A stretch of 64,000 nt of DNA from Streptomyces griseus subsp. griseus (lineage in GTDB: Bacteria > Actinomycetota > Actinomycetes > Streptomycetales > Streptomycetaceae), in the NCBI RefSeq assembly GCF_000720255.1, contig NZ_JOJE01000007.1:1-64000 (forward strand). Direction: 5' to 3'. Every line of letters begins with the position of its first letter. The first letter of the stretch is position 1. The notes below the pieces were generated by a model. The model did not search any database. It was given only the letters and a program-made list of their open reading frames with translations, and had not been told where the DNA came from. Below are positions 7,343 through 18,862 of this stretch, one piece after another. Position numbers and translations under genes: made by a program.

Positions 7343-7918
7343 GTGCCTAGTTATCGCATCCGGCCCGCGGGCCCAGACGACCTGGACGGCGCCCGAGCCG
7401 TCATGCTCGACACCGTCTACCGCGACTTCGGCACTGGGTACGTGCCCCGCTGGCACGGTGACATCATCGACCCGGTCGCCGCGTACCTGCTCCCGGCCCG
7501 CCACACCCTGCTGGTCGCGCTCGACAGCGAGGGCGGCGAGGTGATCGCCACGGCCGCTCTCGACTCCCGTGGCCCCGCTCACCCGCCGAACCCGCGGCAC
7601 GTGGCCGAACGGTATCCGTCCGGCGAGACCGCCCAACTGCGCCGCGTCTACGTCCGCCCCGAGCACCGCAGGCGTGGCCTCGCCCGGCGGCTGGTCGCCG
7701 AACTGCTCGCCTTCGCGGCGGCGGACGGCGGTTACAAGTCCGTCTATCTGCATACGGACCCGTCCGTGGAAGGGGCCGAGGGCTTCTGGCGGTCGCTCGG
7801 CACCGTCGTCCACGACGAGCGCGAGGACCCCGGTGGAGGCCAGGGCATCGTGCACTTCGACGTCCCCCTCGGCGCCCCCGCCTCCCCTCCTCTCTCATCC
7901 CACCTCATAGGCCGATAA
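7343..7918 (+). CDS. GNAT-family N-acetyltransferase
   Basis: This 191-residue GNAT protein has the acetyl-CoA binding motif A at residues 95-120 (LRRVYVRPEHRRRGLARRL) and a following YLHTDPSVEGAEGFWRSLG stretch, as in motif B. The acceptor is unknown. It is the first gene of an operon with a solute-binding protein, permease and MFS transporter, and stops three bases before the next start. It probably begins as a leaderless GTG. Its link to an oligopeptide/nickel-type transporter suggests it modifies a transported or exported small molecule, but this is inference. Confidence 0.8.
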   Translation: MPSYRIRPAGPDDLDGARAVMLDTVYRDFGTGYVPRWHGDIIDPVAAYLLPARHTLLVALDSEGGEVIATAALDSRGPAHPPNPRHVAERYPSGETAQLRRVYVRPEHRRRGLARRLVAELLAFAAADGGYKSVYLHTDPSVEGAEGFWRSLGTVVHDEREDPGGGQGIVHFDVPLGAPASPPLSSHLIGR

Positions 7919-7921
7919 CCC

Positions 7922-9424
7922 ATGCGCTTCCCCCGCCGCTCCCGCCTCCTCGCCGCCCTCCTGCTCACCCCGCTGGTCACCGCCTGCTTCGCCTCCAACG
8001 ACGGTGACCCCTCCGCCGACTCCGACGGCAAGGACGGCTCCCGCCTCCGTGTCGCCCTCGCCTTCCCGCCCGCCGAGAACCTCTCCCCGTACGGCGCCGA
8101 CGCCACGCTCCTCAGCCGGCTCGGCGTCACCGAGGGACTGACCGCGCTGGACGCCAACGGCGCCGCCGCCCCCGCCCTCGCCGCCTCCTGGCGCCGCGAG
8201 GACGACCGCAGCTGGTTGTTCGCGCTGCGCGAGGCCACCTTCCAGGACGGCACCGATGTCACCCCGTCCGCGGTGGCCGCCGCCCTCACCCACGCCACCG
8301 AGGCGAAGCCCGCCCCCGCCGCCCTCTCCGGCGTCACCCTCACGGCGAAGGCGGTGGGCCGTACGGGCGTGCGGGTCACCACCGCCGACCCCGACCCCGC
8401 CCTGCCGCTGCGGCTCGCCGGTCCCGGCCTGGCCGTCCTCTCCCCGAAGGCCTACGGCGGGAAGGGGCGCGTCGACCCGGTCGGCACCGCCACCGGACCC
8501 TTCGAGATCATTAAGGTCACCGGCAGCACCGCCGCCACGCTCGACCGCTACGACGACTACTGGGGCGGCCTGGCCCATGCCTCCGGCGTCGACGCCCGCT
8601 TCATCGCCGACGGCACCGCCCGCGCCAACGCCCTGCGCACCGGCCAGGTCGACATCGCCGAGGCGATCCCCGTCGCCCAGGCCGCCACCCTGGACGGGGG
8701 CATGCGCAGGGAGACCGCCACGACCCGCACCACGAGCCTCCTGCTCAACGCCGGGTCCGGCCCGTTCGAGGACCCCGCGCTGCGCGCCGCCGCCCGCGCG
8801 GCCGTCGACCCCTCCGCCCTCGCACGGGGTGTCTACGAGGGGCACGCCGACGCCGGTGCCGGTATCTACGGCCCCGCCGTCACCTGGGCCGAGGGCAAGC
8901 GGAAGCAGCCCACCGGACGTGCACGGGCGGCCGAGGCCGACGGCACGGCCCTCACCCTCGCCACCTATGACAACCGGCCCGAACTCCCCGAAGTGGCACA
9001 GGTGTTGAAGCAGCAGCTGGAGAAGGCCGGGTTCGCGGTCAAGCTCCAGGTGCGCGAGTACTCACGGCTGGAGAGCGACGTCCTGGCCGGGAAGTTCGAC
9101 GCCTTCGTCGGTGCCCGCAACAGCCTGCTGGACACCGGCGACCCCGTCGCCCTCCTCGCCAGTGACTACACCTGCGACGGCGGCTACAACCTCGCCCTGC
9201 TGTGCGACAAGGACGTCGACCGGGCCGTGGCCGAGGCCCAGAAGGCGGTCGACCCCGGTGAGCGGCAGGACGGGACCATGGCCGCCGAGGCGGCGATCCT
9301 CGGCACCGACGCCGTCGTCCCGCTGGTCCACCAACGCGTCATCACCGGCGTCGGCGCCTCGGTGCGTGGGGTGCGGCTCGACCCGTACGAGCGCACCCTC
9401 GTCGGCACCGGCACACGGCGCTGA
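7922..9424 (+). CDS. ABC transporter solute-binding lipoprotein (SBP_bac_5, peptide/nickel type)
   Basis: This 500-residue protein starts with a short basic region and hydrophobic core ending in the lipobox LVTAC, so it is a membrane-anchored lipoprotein. The body follows the DppA/OppA/NikA family: an N-terminal ..LNPYG.D-like entry (LSPYGADA), the WRREDD..W.F.LR...F.DGT segment, and a YDDYWGG motif. The ligand could be a peptide, opine-like metallophore or nickel complex; the Zur-like box upstream favours a metal-linked ligand. It is followed at 17 bases by its permease. Confidence 0.85.
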   Translation: MRFPRRSRLLAALLLTPLVTACFASNDGDPSADSDGKDGSRLRVALAFPPAENLSPYGADATLLSRLGVTEGLTALDANGAAAPALAASWRREDDRSWLFALREATFQDGTDVTPSAVAAALTHATEAKPAPAALSGVTLTAKAVGRTGVRVTTADPDPALPLRLAGPGLAVLSPKAYGGKGRVDPVGTATGPFEIIKVTGSTAATLDRYDDYWGGLAHASGVDARFIADGTARANALRTGQVDIAEAIPVAQAATLDGGMRRETATTRTTSLLLNAGSGPFEDPALRAAARAAVDPSALARGVYEGHADAGAGIYGPAVTWAEGKRKQPTGRARAAEADGTALTLATYDNRPELPEVAQVLKQQLEKAGFAVKLQVREYSRLESDVLAGKFDAFVGARNSLLDTGDPVALLASDYTCDGGYNLALLCDKDVDRAVAEAQKAVDPGERQDGTMAAEAAILGTDAVVPLVHQRVITGVGASVRGVRLDPYERTLVGTGTRR

Positions 9425-9440
9425 ACACGAGGGGCGCCGA

Positions 9441-11216
9441 GTGATGAGGAGTACCGTCGGAACGCTGCTGTGGCGTGTCGCCCTCGGCGCGCTGCTGGTG
9501 TGCGGGATCGGGCTGCTGCCCTGGCTCTCGCACACCGACCCGGCGCGCACCGTGCTCAAGGCCCGCTCGGCGGACCGTGACCCCAGCCCGGAGGTGCTGG
9601 CCGACATCCGCGCCCAACTCGGGTTGGATGTCGGCCCGTTGCGGCTGCTCGGACAGTGGCTCGGCGGGCTGCCGCGCGGGGACGCGGGGCGGTCGTGGAT
9701 CTCCGGGGCGGAGGTCATGCCCGGACTGCTCCAGGCGCTCGGCATCTCGCTGCTGCTCATGGCGGTGGCCCTGCTGGTCGCCGGCTGTACGGCCGCCCTG
9801 CTCTGTGCGCGCACCCTGCGCACCGGCGCCCCCCGCCGCACCGCCGGCTCGGTCTCCGCCGTGCTCGCCGCGCTGCCCGAGTTCCTCACCGCGTCCGTCC
9901 TCGCCACCGTCGTCGGCGTGCAGCTGGGCTGGCTGCCCGCCCTGGGCTGGTACGGCCCCCGGTGGACCGTACTGCCCGCCCTCGCCCTCGGCCTGCCCGC
10001 GGGCGCCGTCCTCGGGCGGCTGCTCGGCGATCTGCTGCCCGGCGCCTTCGCCGAGCCCTGGGCGCTGGCCGCCGCCGCGCGCGGACTGCCCCGAAGGAGC
10101 ATCGCCCGCCAGGCGCTGCGCCGCTGCCTGCCCGGACTGCTGCCCAACCTCGGCCTGTTCGTCGTGGGGCTGACCGGAGGCTCCGTCGCGGTCGAGCAGA
10201 TCTTCGACATCCCGGGCCTGGGCCGTACGACCCTGCAGGCGGCGCTCGCCCAGGACCTGCCCGTCCTCCAGGCCGGCACCCTCGCCCTCGTCCTGCTCGC
10301 GGCCGTCACGACCGGCGTCACCCGCCTCGCCGCCCGCCGACTCGTCGGACCGGCCCTACGTGACGGCGCCCTGTCGTCACTGCACCGTCCGCGGCCGCCG
10401 GTCCGCAGAAGGCCTCATCTGCTGTACGGCGTAACGCTGTTCGCCGTCGTCGCCCTGGGCCTGCCCCGCGACCCGCTCGCCCTCGACACCACCACACGTC
10501 TGCAACCCCCCTCCCTTTCCCACCCGTTCGGCACCGACGCCCTCGGCCGGGACATGCTCGCCCGGGTCGCCCACGGCGCCCTCGACACGCTCGCCCTCGC
10601 CCTCGGCATCAGCGCGGCCGCCCTCCTCGCCGGCGTCGTGCTCGGACTGCTGCCCCGGTTCTCCGGGCCGCTCGTCGACACCGTCAACGCCCTACCGCCC
10701 GTCCTCGCCGCGCTTCTGGTCACCGCGGTCTGGGGGAGCGGCCCCCTCACCCCCGCACTCGCGGTGACCGCCGTCGCCTGGGCACCGCTCGCGGCGCACA
10801 CCTCCGCGCTGCTCCGGCAGGAACGCGCCACCCTGCACCTCACCGCCACCCGGGCCCTGGGCGCGGGGCCCTGGCACGTGCTGCGCCACGAGCTCCTGCC
10901 GGCCGTGCTCCCGCCCGTCGTCCACCACGCCCTGCTCCGGCTGCCCGGCGTCGCCCTGGCCCTCGCCTCCCTCGGCTTCCTCGGCCTCGGCGCCCAGCCG
11001 CCGTCCCCGGAGTGGGGTCTGCTGCTCGCCGAGAACCAGCCCTACGCCGAGCGCGCCCCCTGGGCGGTCCTGGCCCCCGCCGCCGTACTCGCCCTGCTCG
11101 GCGCGCTCGCGGTGACGGCGGCCGGCTGGGGGCGACGGCGACCACGGGACCGTAAAGCTGAAGAAAGCGTGTCCCAACGCTCCCCGCGCACATCCGAGTT
11201 GGTGGCATCCCGGTGA
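9441..11216 (+). CDS. Fused DppB-DppC type ABC permease
   Basis: Two binding-protein-dependent permeases are joined in this one protein of 591 residues. The first half (about 1-300) is DppB-like, with a LADIRAQLGLD phrase, several membrane spans and an EAA-like loop, ALAAAARGLPRRSIARQAL. The second half (about 320-570) is DppC-like, beginning at HPFGTDALGRDMLARV and containing a second EAA loop, ATRALGAGPWHVLRHELLP. The start is GTG 9441 (or ATG 9444) behind GAGGGG. Longer upstream readings overlap the lipoprotein gene and are unlikely. No ATPase gene occurs in this operon, so the energy-coupling subunit must come from elsewhere. Confidence 0.8.
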   Translation: MMRSTVGTLLWRVALGALLVCGIGLLPWLSHTDPARTVLKARSADRDPSPEVLADIRAQLGLDVGPLRLLGQWLGGLPRGDAGRSWISGAEVMPGLLQALGISLLLMAVALLVAGCTAALLCARTLRTGAPRRTAGSVSAVLAALPEFLTASVLATVVGVQLGWLPALGWYGPRWTVLPALALGLPAGAVLGRLLGDLLPGAFAEPWALAAAARGLPRRSIARQALRRCLPGLLPNLGLFVVGLTGGSVAVEQIFDIPGLGRTTLQAALAQDLPVLQAGTLALVLLAAVTTGVTRLAARRLVGPALRDGALSSLHRPRPPVRRRPHLLYGVTLFAVVALGLPRDPLALDTTTRLQPPSLSHPFGTDALGRDMLARVAHGALDTLALALGISAAALLAGVVLGLLPRFSGPLVDTVNALPPVLAALLVTAVWGSGPLTPALAVTAVAWAPLAAHTSALLRQERATLHLTATRALGAGPWHVLRHELLPAVLPPVVHHALLRLPGVALALASLGFLGLGAQPPSPEWGLLLAENQPYAERAPWAVLAPAAVLALLGALAVTAAGWGRRRPRDRKAEESVSQRSPRTSELVASR

Positions 11217-12430
11217 CCTCGCTGTCGCTTCCGCTCCGGGGCGCCGCCCGTCTGTCGCCGCTGCTGCGGTTGCTGATCCTCACCCAACTCGCCTTCAACA
11301 TAGGCTTCTTCGCCGTCCTGCCGTTTCTCGCCGAGCACCTTGGCGGTGCGATCGGCATGGCGGGCTGGCTGGTCGGGCTCGTGCTCGGGCTGCGGACCTT
11401 CAGCCAGCAGGGGTTGTTCGTGGTGGGCGGGGCGCTGGCCGACCGCTTCGGCATCCGGCCCGTGGTGCTCGCCGGGTGCGCCCTGCGGATCGTGGGGTTC
11501 GCCTGGCTCGGGTACGCCGAGCGGACGTGGGCGGTCGTCGGGGCGGTGCTGCTGATCGGGTTCGCGGCCGCGCTGTTCTCGCCCGCGGTCGAGTCCGAGG
11601 TGGCGCGGCAGGCCGTGGCCTGGGAAGAGGCGGGCGGCGGTACGCGCACCCGGGTGCTGGCGTTGTTCACCGTCGCCGGACAGGCCGGTGCGTTCGTCGG
11701 ACCCCTGCTGGGCGCACTGCTGCTGTCGGTCGACTTCCGCGCGGTGTGCCTGGCCGGGGCCGGAATCTTCGTGCTCGTCCTCGCCGGGCACGCGTGGCTG
11801 CTGCCGCAGCACGTCCCGGGCCGGACGCGTGTCCGAGTCCGAGGTGGGGCGGGGCTCTTGCTGCGCAACCGGCGCTTCCTCGCCCTGTGCTGTGCCTATG
11901 GCGCCTACCTGCTCGCGTACAACCAGCTCTACCTCGCCCTGCCCGCCGAGGTGGAGCGGGCGGCCGGTTCGCAGGCGCCGCTGGCCTGGCTGTTCGCGCT
12001 GTCCTCGCTGCTGGTGGTGACCACGCAACTGCCGGTGACGCACTGGGTGGGGGAGCGCATCACCCTGCGCCGGTCCATGGCGGCCGGACTGCTGCTGATC
12101 GCCGCCGGGTTCGCGGTCGTGGCCGCCGCCCGGCCCGCCGGCCTGACCGGAACCCGGGGGCTGCTGCCCGCCGCCGCCTTCGTCGTGCTGCTCACCCTCG
12201 GCCAGATGCTCGTCGCGCCCGTCGCCCGCGCCTGGGTCCCCGACCTCGCCGAGGACGGCAGACTCGGCCTGTACACCGGTGCGCTCTCCTCGGTCTCCGG
12301 GCTGATCGTGCTGCTCGGCAGCGCGGCCACCGGCACCCTCCTCGACACGGACCTGCCGTCACCCGTGCCCTGGCTCGTCCTCGCCGCCGTACCGGCCGCC
12401 GCGATCGCCCTGCTGCCGCGCCGGTCGTAA
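11213..12430 (+). CDS. MFS transporter (efflux type)
   Basis: This 405-residue protein has 12 predicted hydrophobic segments and the MFS loop 2-3 motif GALADRFGIRPV. A second-half arrangement with a basic central loop (RTRVRVRGG) follows. The GTG start overlaps the permease stop by four bases (GTGA), so it is translationally coupled to the importer. Importer plus MFS exporter in one operon recalls metallophore recycling systems, where the exporter releases the chelator, but no metallophore synthase is present here. A strong bidirectional hairpin ends the operon. Confidence 0.8.
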   Translation: MTSLSLPLRGAARLSPLLRLLILTQLAFNIGFFAVLPFLAEHLGGAIGMAGWLVGLVLGLRTFSQQGLFVVGGALADRFGIRPVVLAGCALRIVGFAWLGYAERTWAVVGAVLLIGFAAALFSPAVESEVARQAVAWEEAGGGTRTRVLALFTVAGQAGAFVGPLLGALLLSVDFRAVCLAGAGIFVLVLAGHAWLLPQHVPGRTRVRVRGGAGLLLRNRRFLALCCAYGAYLLAYNQLYLALPAEVERAAGSQAPLAWLFALSSLLVVTTQLPVTHWVGERITLRRSMAAGLLLIAAGFAVVAAARPAGLTGTRGLLPAAAFVVLLTLGQMLVAPVARAWVPDLAEDGRLGLYTGALSSVSGLIVLLGSAATGTLLDTDLPSPVPWLVLAAVPAAAIALLPRRS

Positions 12431-12464
12431 GCACACAGACCGAAGCCGGCCATCGGTCCACACG

Positions 12465-12504
12465 CCGAGGGGCCCGGACCGCACGCGCGATCCGGGCCCC
12501 TCGG
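12465..12504. terminator. Bidirectional terminator, 14-bp perfect stem
   Basis: CCGAGGGGCCCGGA pairs perfectly with TCCGGGCCCCTCGG around a 12-base loop. It lies between the converging MFS gene and the CDP-alcohol phosphatidyltransferase and can serve both. Confidence 0.8.
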
Positions 12505-12513
12505 CTCGTCGGC

Positions 12514-13281
12514 TCACCCGGCGGCCAGCTCCAGCACCTTCTTCGTCTCCGGCCCCGGGACCTCCTGGACGACCCGTGAGCTCCGGTACAGCCACAGCAC
12601 GTCCCGGCCGAAGGACCACACCAGCAGGCCCAGGGCCAGCAGCGCGACCCCGAAGTTCGCCACGTACGGCAGCAGCTGCGAGCCGGCCAGGAGCAGGCAT
12701 ATGCCCTGGAGCGCGGCGACCGTCTTGCGGGCGGTGCTCGGGGGCAGCGGGGCGTTGAGCCACGGCCAGACGCGGGCCGCGGCGACGAACGCGTAGCGCA
12801 TGGCGCCCATCAGCAGGACCCAGGGGCCGAGCTGCGTCGAGACGTACACGCTCAACACCAGGATCAGGAAGGCGTCGACCTCCATGTCGAAGCGGGCGCC
12901 CAGCGCCGTCGAGGTGCCGGTGCGGCGGGCGACCTTGCCGTCGACTCCGTCGAGGATCAGGGCGACCGCCGTCAGGACCACCAGGAGCGTGACCGGCGGC
13001 GAGCTCTCGAAGGAGTCGGCGACCAGCGCGGTCACTCCGCCGACGAGGGTGGCCCGGCCGAGGGTGACCCGGTTCGCGGGGCCGAAGGAGCGCAGCGGCG
13101 AACGGTGCAGGGCCCGGGACAGCACCGCCCAGGAGGCGACGGCGAAGACGAGACCGGTCACCCAGCCCGCCGTGCCCATGCCTATCTGGGTGCCGAGCAC
13201 GGCCAGCAGCAGGATCTGGACGCCCGCGCCCACCGCGGTCTCCTGCTGGAGCCTCGCCTCGTAAGTGTTGTTCAGGGCCAC
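12514..13281 (-). CDS. CDP-alcohol phosphatidyltransferase family membrane enzyme
   Basis: The complete family signature is present: D(x)2DG(x)2AR(x)8G(x)3D(x)3D, read here as DGVDGKVAR, then GARFDMEVD. All four metal-binding Asp residues are intact. There are about six membrane spans in 255 residues. I place the start at GTG 13281 because a GGAGG lies seven bases upstream; the longer frame runs through the divergent promoter. The enzyme would join a CDP-activated alcohol to a second alcohol in the membrane. It is divergent from the dehydrogenase at 13389 and borders the FAPy-type cluster, so it may make a lipid or polyol-phosphate used there. Confidence 0.85.
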   Translation of the reverse strand: MALNNTYEARLQQETAVGAGVQILLLAVLGTQIGMGTAGWVTGLVFAVASWAVLSRALHRSPLRSFGPANRVTLGRATLVGGVTALVADSFESSPPVTLLVVLTAVALILDGVDGKVARRTGTSTALGARFDMEVDAFLILVLSVYVSTQLGPWVLLMGAMRYAFVAAARVWPWLNAPLPPSTARKTVAALQGICLLLAGSQLLPYVANFGVALLALGLLVWSFGRDVLWLYRSSRVVQEVPGPETKKVLELAAG

Positions 13282-13388
13282 CGAACATCCTCCGGCCGTG
13301 TGACAGAGTCGATCAGTGCCGCGTACTGTGCGCGGCCTGTGCACACCTCGGTACGCACGCAAGTTCCCGATCGTTCAGGAGGACCTCG

Positions 13389-16133
<2,745 letters not shown>

Positions 16134-16137
<4 letters not shown>

Positions 16138-17306
16138 GGAAGACGACGGTGACCCCCGCCGACATGGCGCGGCAGACGGGCCGCATACCGGCCCAGCCCG
16201 GCCCCAGGGACACGAATGGCACGGCCCGCTCCGGGGCATCCGTGGCCGAGGGGGCGACCGCCCCCGGCGGATCGGAGGTGCGGGGGATGGCGTCCGACGG
16301 GGCGACACCGGCAAGCGGGGCCGCGGCGGCGGTCGTACCCGTTGTGGCTCTGCCACCGGGCGACGCCGGCGCGTCGGGTGCGGACACGGACGGCGTCATC
16401 GCCGGCGCCGGGCCCGTCGCCCGCCCGGGGGAGCGGCCCACCGTACGGCTGCGGGACGGCGCGGAGGACGAAGCGCCCCGGTACGCGCCGGAATGGCTGC
16501 AGCTGCGGGAGCCGGCGGACGCCGCCGCGCGCTCACTGGACCTGCTGGACCCGCTGCGGATCCGGCTCGCCAACCTGCCCGGACGGGCCGCCGGTGGCCT
16601 CGCCATCCACGACCTGGGCTGCGGTACCGGCTCGATGGGGCGCTGGCTCGCCCCTCGTCTCGACGGCGCCCAGCACTGGATCCTCCACGACCGCGACCCC
16701 TACCTGCTGCACTTCGCCGCCGTGGCCTCGCCGCGCGCCGCCGCCGACGGCAGCCGGGTCACCGTCGAGACCCGGCGCGGCGACGTCGCCCGGCTCACCC
16801 CGGACGCCCTGGTCGGCGCCTCGCTGGTCACCGCCTCCGCGCTGCTCGACGTCCTCACCCGCGAGGAGATCGACACCCTCGCCGCCGCCTGCGTCGGCGC
16901 GGGCTGCCCGGCGCTGCTGACGCTCTCCGTGGCAGGCCGCGTCGAACTCAGCGCGGCGGACCCGATGGACGCGGAGATCGCCGCCGCCTTCAACGACCAC
17001 CAGCGGCATGACGGCCTCCTCGGCCCGGACGCGGTCACCGCGGCCGCCGAGGCCTTCGCCGAGCGCGGCGCCACCGTACGGCTGAACCCGAGCCCCTGGC
17101 GGCTCGGCCCCGACCAGTCCGCGCTGACCGCCCAGTGGCTGCGCGGCTGGGTCGGCGCGGCGGTCGAGGAGCGGCCCGAACTCGCGCCCCGCGCCGAGAA
17201 GTACCTCGCCGCCCGGCTCGCGGCCTGCGCCGCCGGGGAGCTGCGCGTCACCGTCCACCACAGTGACCTGCTGGCGCTGCCCCGGCCGTCGGGCGGCGCG
17301 GCATGA
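16134..17306 (+). CDS. SAM-dependent class I methyltransferase
   Basis: This is a 390-residue protein. The first 100 or so residues are low-complexity Ala/Gly/Pro-rich and probably disordered. The catalytic domain starts near residue 130 with the SAM motif I IHDLGCGTGSMGRW (about 155-168) and motif II-like HDRDPYLL. LVTASALLDVLTREE near 225 is a typical motif IV/post-I region. It begins at an ATG overlapping the glycosyltransferase stop and ends overlapping the flippase-type gene (ATGA), so it is tightly coupled. The substrate is unknown. Confidence 0.75.
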
Positions 17307-18862
17307 GTGCGGAGGCGAGCGCACCCGTCGTCCGGTCCGACACCACGTCGACGCTCCGCGCGCGGGACGACGCGGCCGTGTCCGAGGAGCGCATCGGAGT
17401 GATCGTCTCCGCGCGCCCGCAGGACGAGGTCCCCGCGCAGGCGTCCGGATCCCGCGCCCGCCTCCGCACCCACCTCGGCACGGCCGCCGGTGTGGCCATC
17501 CTCGCCGTATTGCTGTGGCGGATGGGCACCGGTGTCTTCCTCGATGGACTGCGGCGGATCGACACGCCGACGCTGCTCGTGGCCCTCGGGATCGGCGCCG
17601 TCACCACCGTGCTCAGCGCGTGGCGATGGGCGCTCGTGGCCCGCGGCCTGCGCATCAAGCTGCCGTTCGGCGCGGCCGTCGCCGACTACTACCGCGCCCT
17701 GTTCCTGAACGCGGCCCTGCCCGGCGGTGTCCTCGGTGACGTGCACCGGGCGGTGCGCCACGGGCGGAGCGAGGGCGACCTCGCGCGGGGCGTCAAGGCC
17801 GTGGTCCTGGAGCGCACCGCCGGGCAGGTCGTGCTGGTCGTCATGGGAGTAACGGTCCTGCTCGTCGTGGACTCACCGGTACGGCAGGACGTCCGCGGCC
17901 TCGTCCCGGTGTTCGCGCTGGCCGCGGCGGGCGCGCTCGCCGCGGTCGTCGCGCTGCGGATGAACCGCACGCCGTCCGTCTCCCGCCGGGGCCGGGCCCT
18001 GCGCGGCATGCTCGCCGAGGCGCGCGAGGGGCTGTTGGCCCGGCGCAACGGCCCGGGCGTCCTGGTGTCGTCCGTCGCCGTCCTGGCCGGCCATGTCGCG
18101 ATGTTCGTGCTCGCCGCCCGGGTCGCCGGCTCCGCCGCCTCCGTCCTGGCACTGCTGCCGCTGGCGGTTCTCGCCCTGCTCGCCATGGGCCTGCCGCTGA
18201 ACGTCGGCGGCTGGGGCCCCCGCGAGGGCGTCACCGCCTGGGCGTTCGGCGCCGCCGGGCTCGGCGCGGAGACGGGACTGGCCGTGGCCGTCGTCTACGG
18301 CGTGCTCAGCTTCGTCGCCGCACTGCCGGGCGCCGTCGTCCTGGTCGCCCGCTGGTACACGGGCCTGCGCGCGGGTGCCGAGGCCGCGGGGCCCGGCGAG
18401 GCGGGGGAGACCGGGTCTGGCGGGGCCGCGGTCGCCGTTCCTGACGTGGCGTCCGCCGGGCGCGGGGCTGCCGTGCCGCGCGCCGGTTCCCAGACCGCCG
18501 TCGTATTGGCTCTTGCGTCGGCGGGTGCCGAGGCCGCGGGGCCCGGCGAGGCGGGGGAGACCGGGTCTGCCGGGGCCGAGGCGGCCGTACCGGCCGTGGG
18601 GGGAACCGCCGGGTACGTGCGGCCGATGGGCGGCTCGGCCGAGCCGGGCGCGGTGACTTCCGCCCGGTCCGGCGCATCGATCCCGGCGCCCCGCTCCGCG
18701 GTGGATCAGGACGCCTGCCCGCGCCCCGTGTCCGTCGCCCCGTCCGCCGAAGTCAACAGCGAGAAATACGACTTGAAGGAATCCGCGAAGCTCGCCAGCA
18801 GTTCCTTCCCCTTTTCCGCGGAACCGAGGGAGGGACGGCCGATGACGCCCGAATCGGTATAG
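17303..18862 (+). CDS. UPF0104/LPG-synthase-TM-like flippase with long low-complexity tail
   Basis: Residues 60-355 form seven or eight hydrophobic spans with the family phrases SAWRWALVARGLRI, DYYRALFLNAALPGGVLGDVHRA and LPLNVGGWGPREG, as in UPF0104/AglD-type integral membrane proteins found with glycosyltransferases. The last 160 residues are Ala/Gly-rich and contain an imperfect duplication. They overlap the 3' end of the convergent creatininase-family gene by 157 bases, so this tail may be recent and non-functional. It probably moves or anchors a glycosylated lipid-linked product. Confidence 0.75.
   Translation: MSAEASAPVVRSDTTSTLRARDDAAVSEERIGVIVSARPQDEVPAQASGSRARLRTHLGTAAGVAILAVLLWRMGTGVFLDGLRRIDTPTLLVALGIGAVTTVLSAWRWALVARGLRIKLPFGAAVADYYRALFLNAALPGGVLGDVHRAVRHGRSEGDLARGVKAVVLERTAGQVVLVVMGVTVLLVVDSPVRQDVRGLVPVFALAAAGALAAVVALRMNRTPSVSRRGRALRGMLAEAREGLLARRNGPGVLVSSVAVLAGHVAMFVLAARVAGSAASVLALLPLAVLALLAMGLPLNVGGWGPREGVTAWAFGAAGLGAETGLAVAVVYGVLSFVAALPGAVVLVARWYTGLRAGAEAAGPGEAGETGSGGAAVAVPDVASAGRGAAVPRAGSQTAVVLALASAGAEAAGPGEAGETGSAGAEAAVPAVGGTAGYVRPMGGSAEPGAVTSARSGASIPAPRSAVDQDACPRPVSVAPSAEVNSEKYDLKESAKLASSSFPFSAEPREGRPMTPESV
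18371..18569 (+). repeat. 49-bp direct repeat 150 bp apart inside the flippase tail
   Basis: The sequence at 18371-18419 (starting GCGGGTGCCGAGGCCGCGGG) recurs exactly at 18521-18569, and weaker similarity continues beyond each copy. It encodes AGAEAAGPGEAGETGS twice, so it is a recent in-frame 150-bp duplication. Confidence 0.85.
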
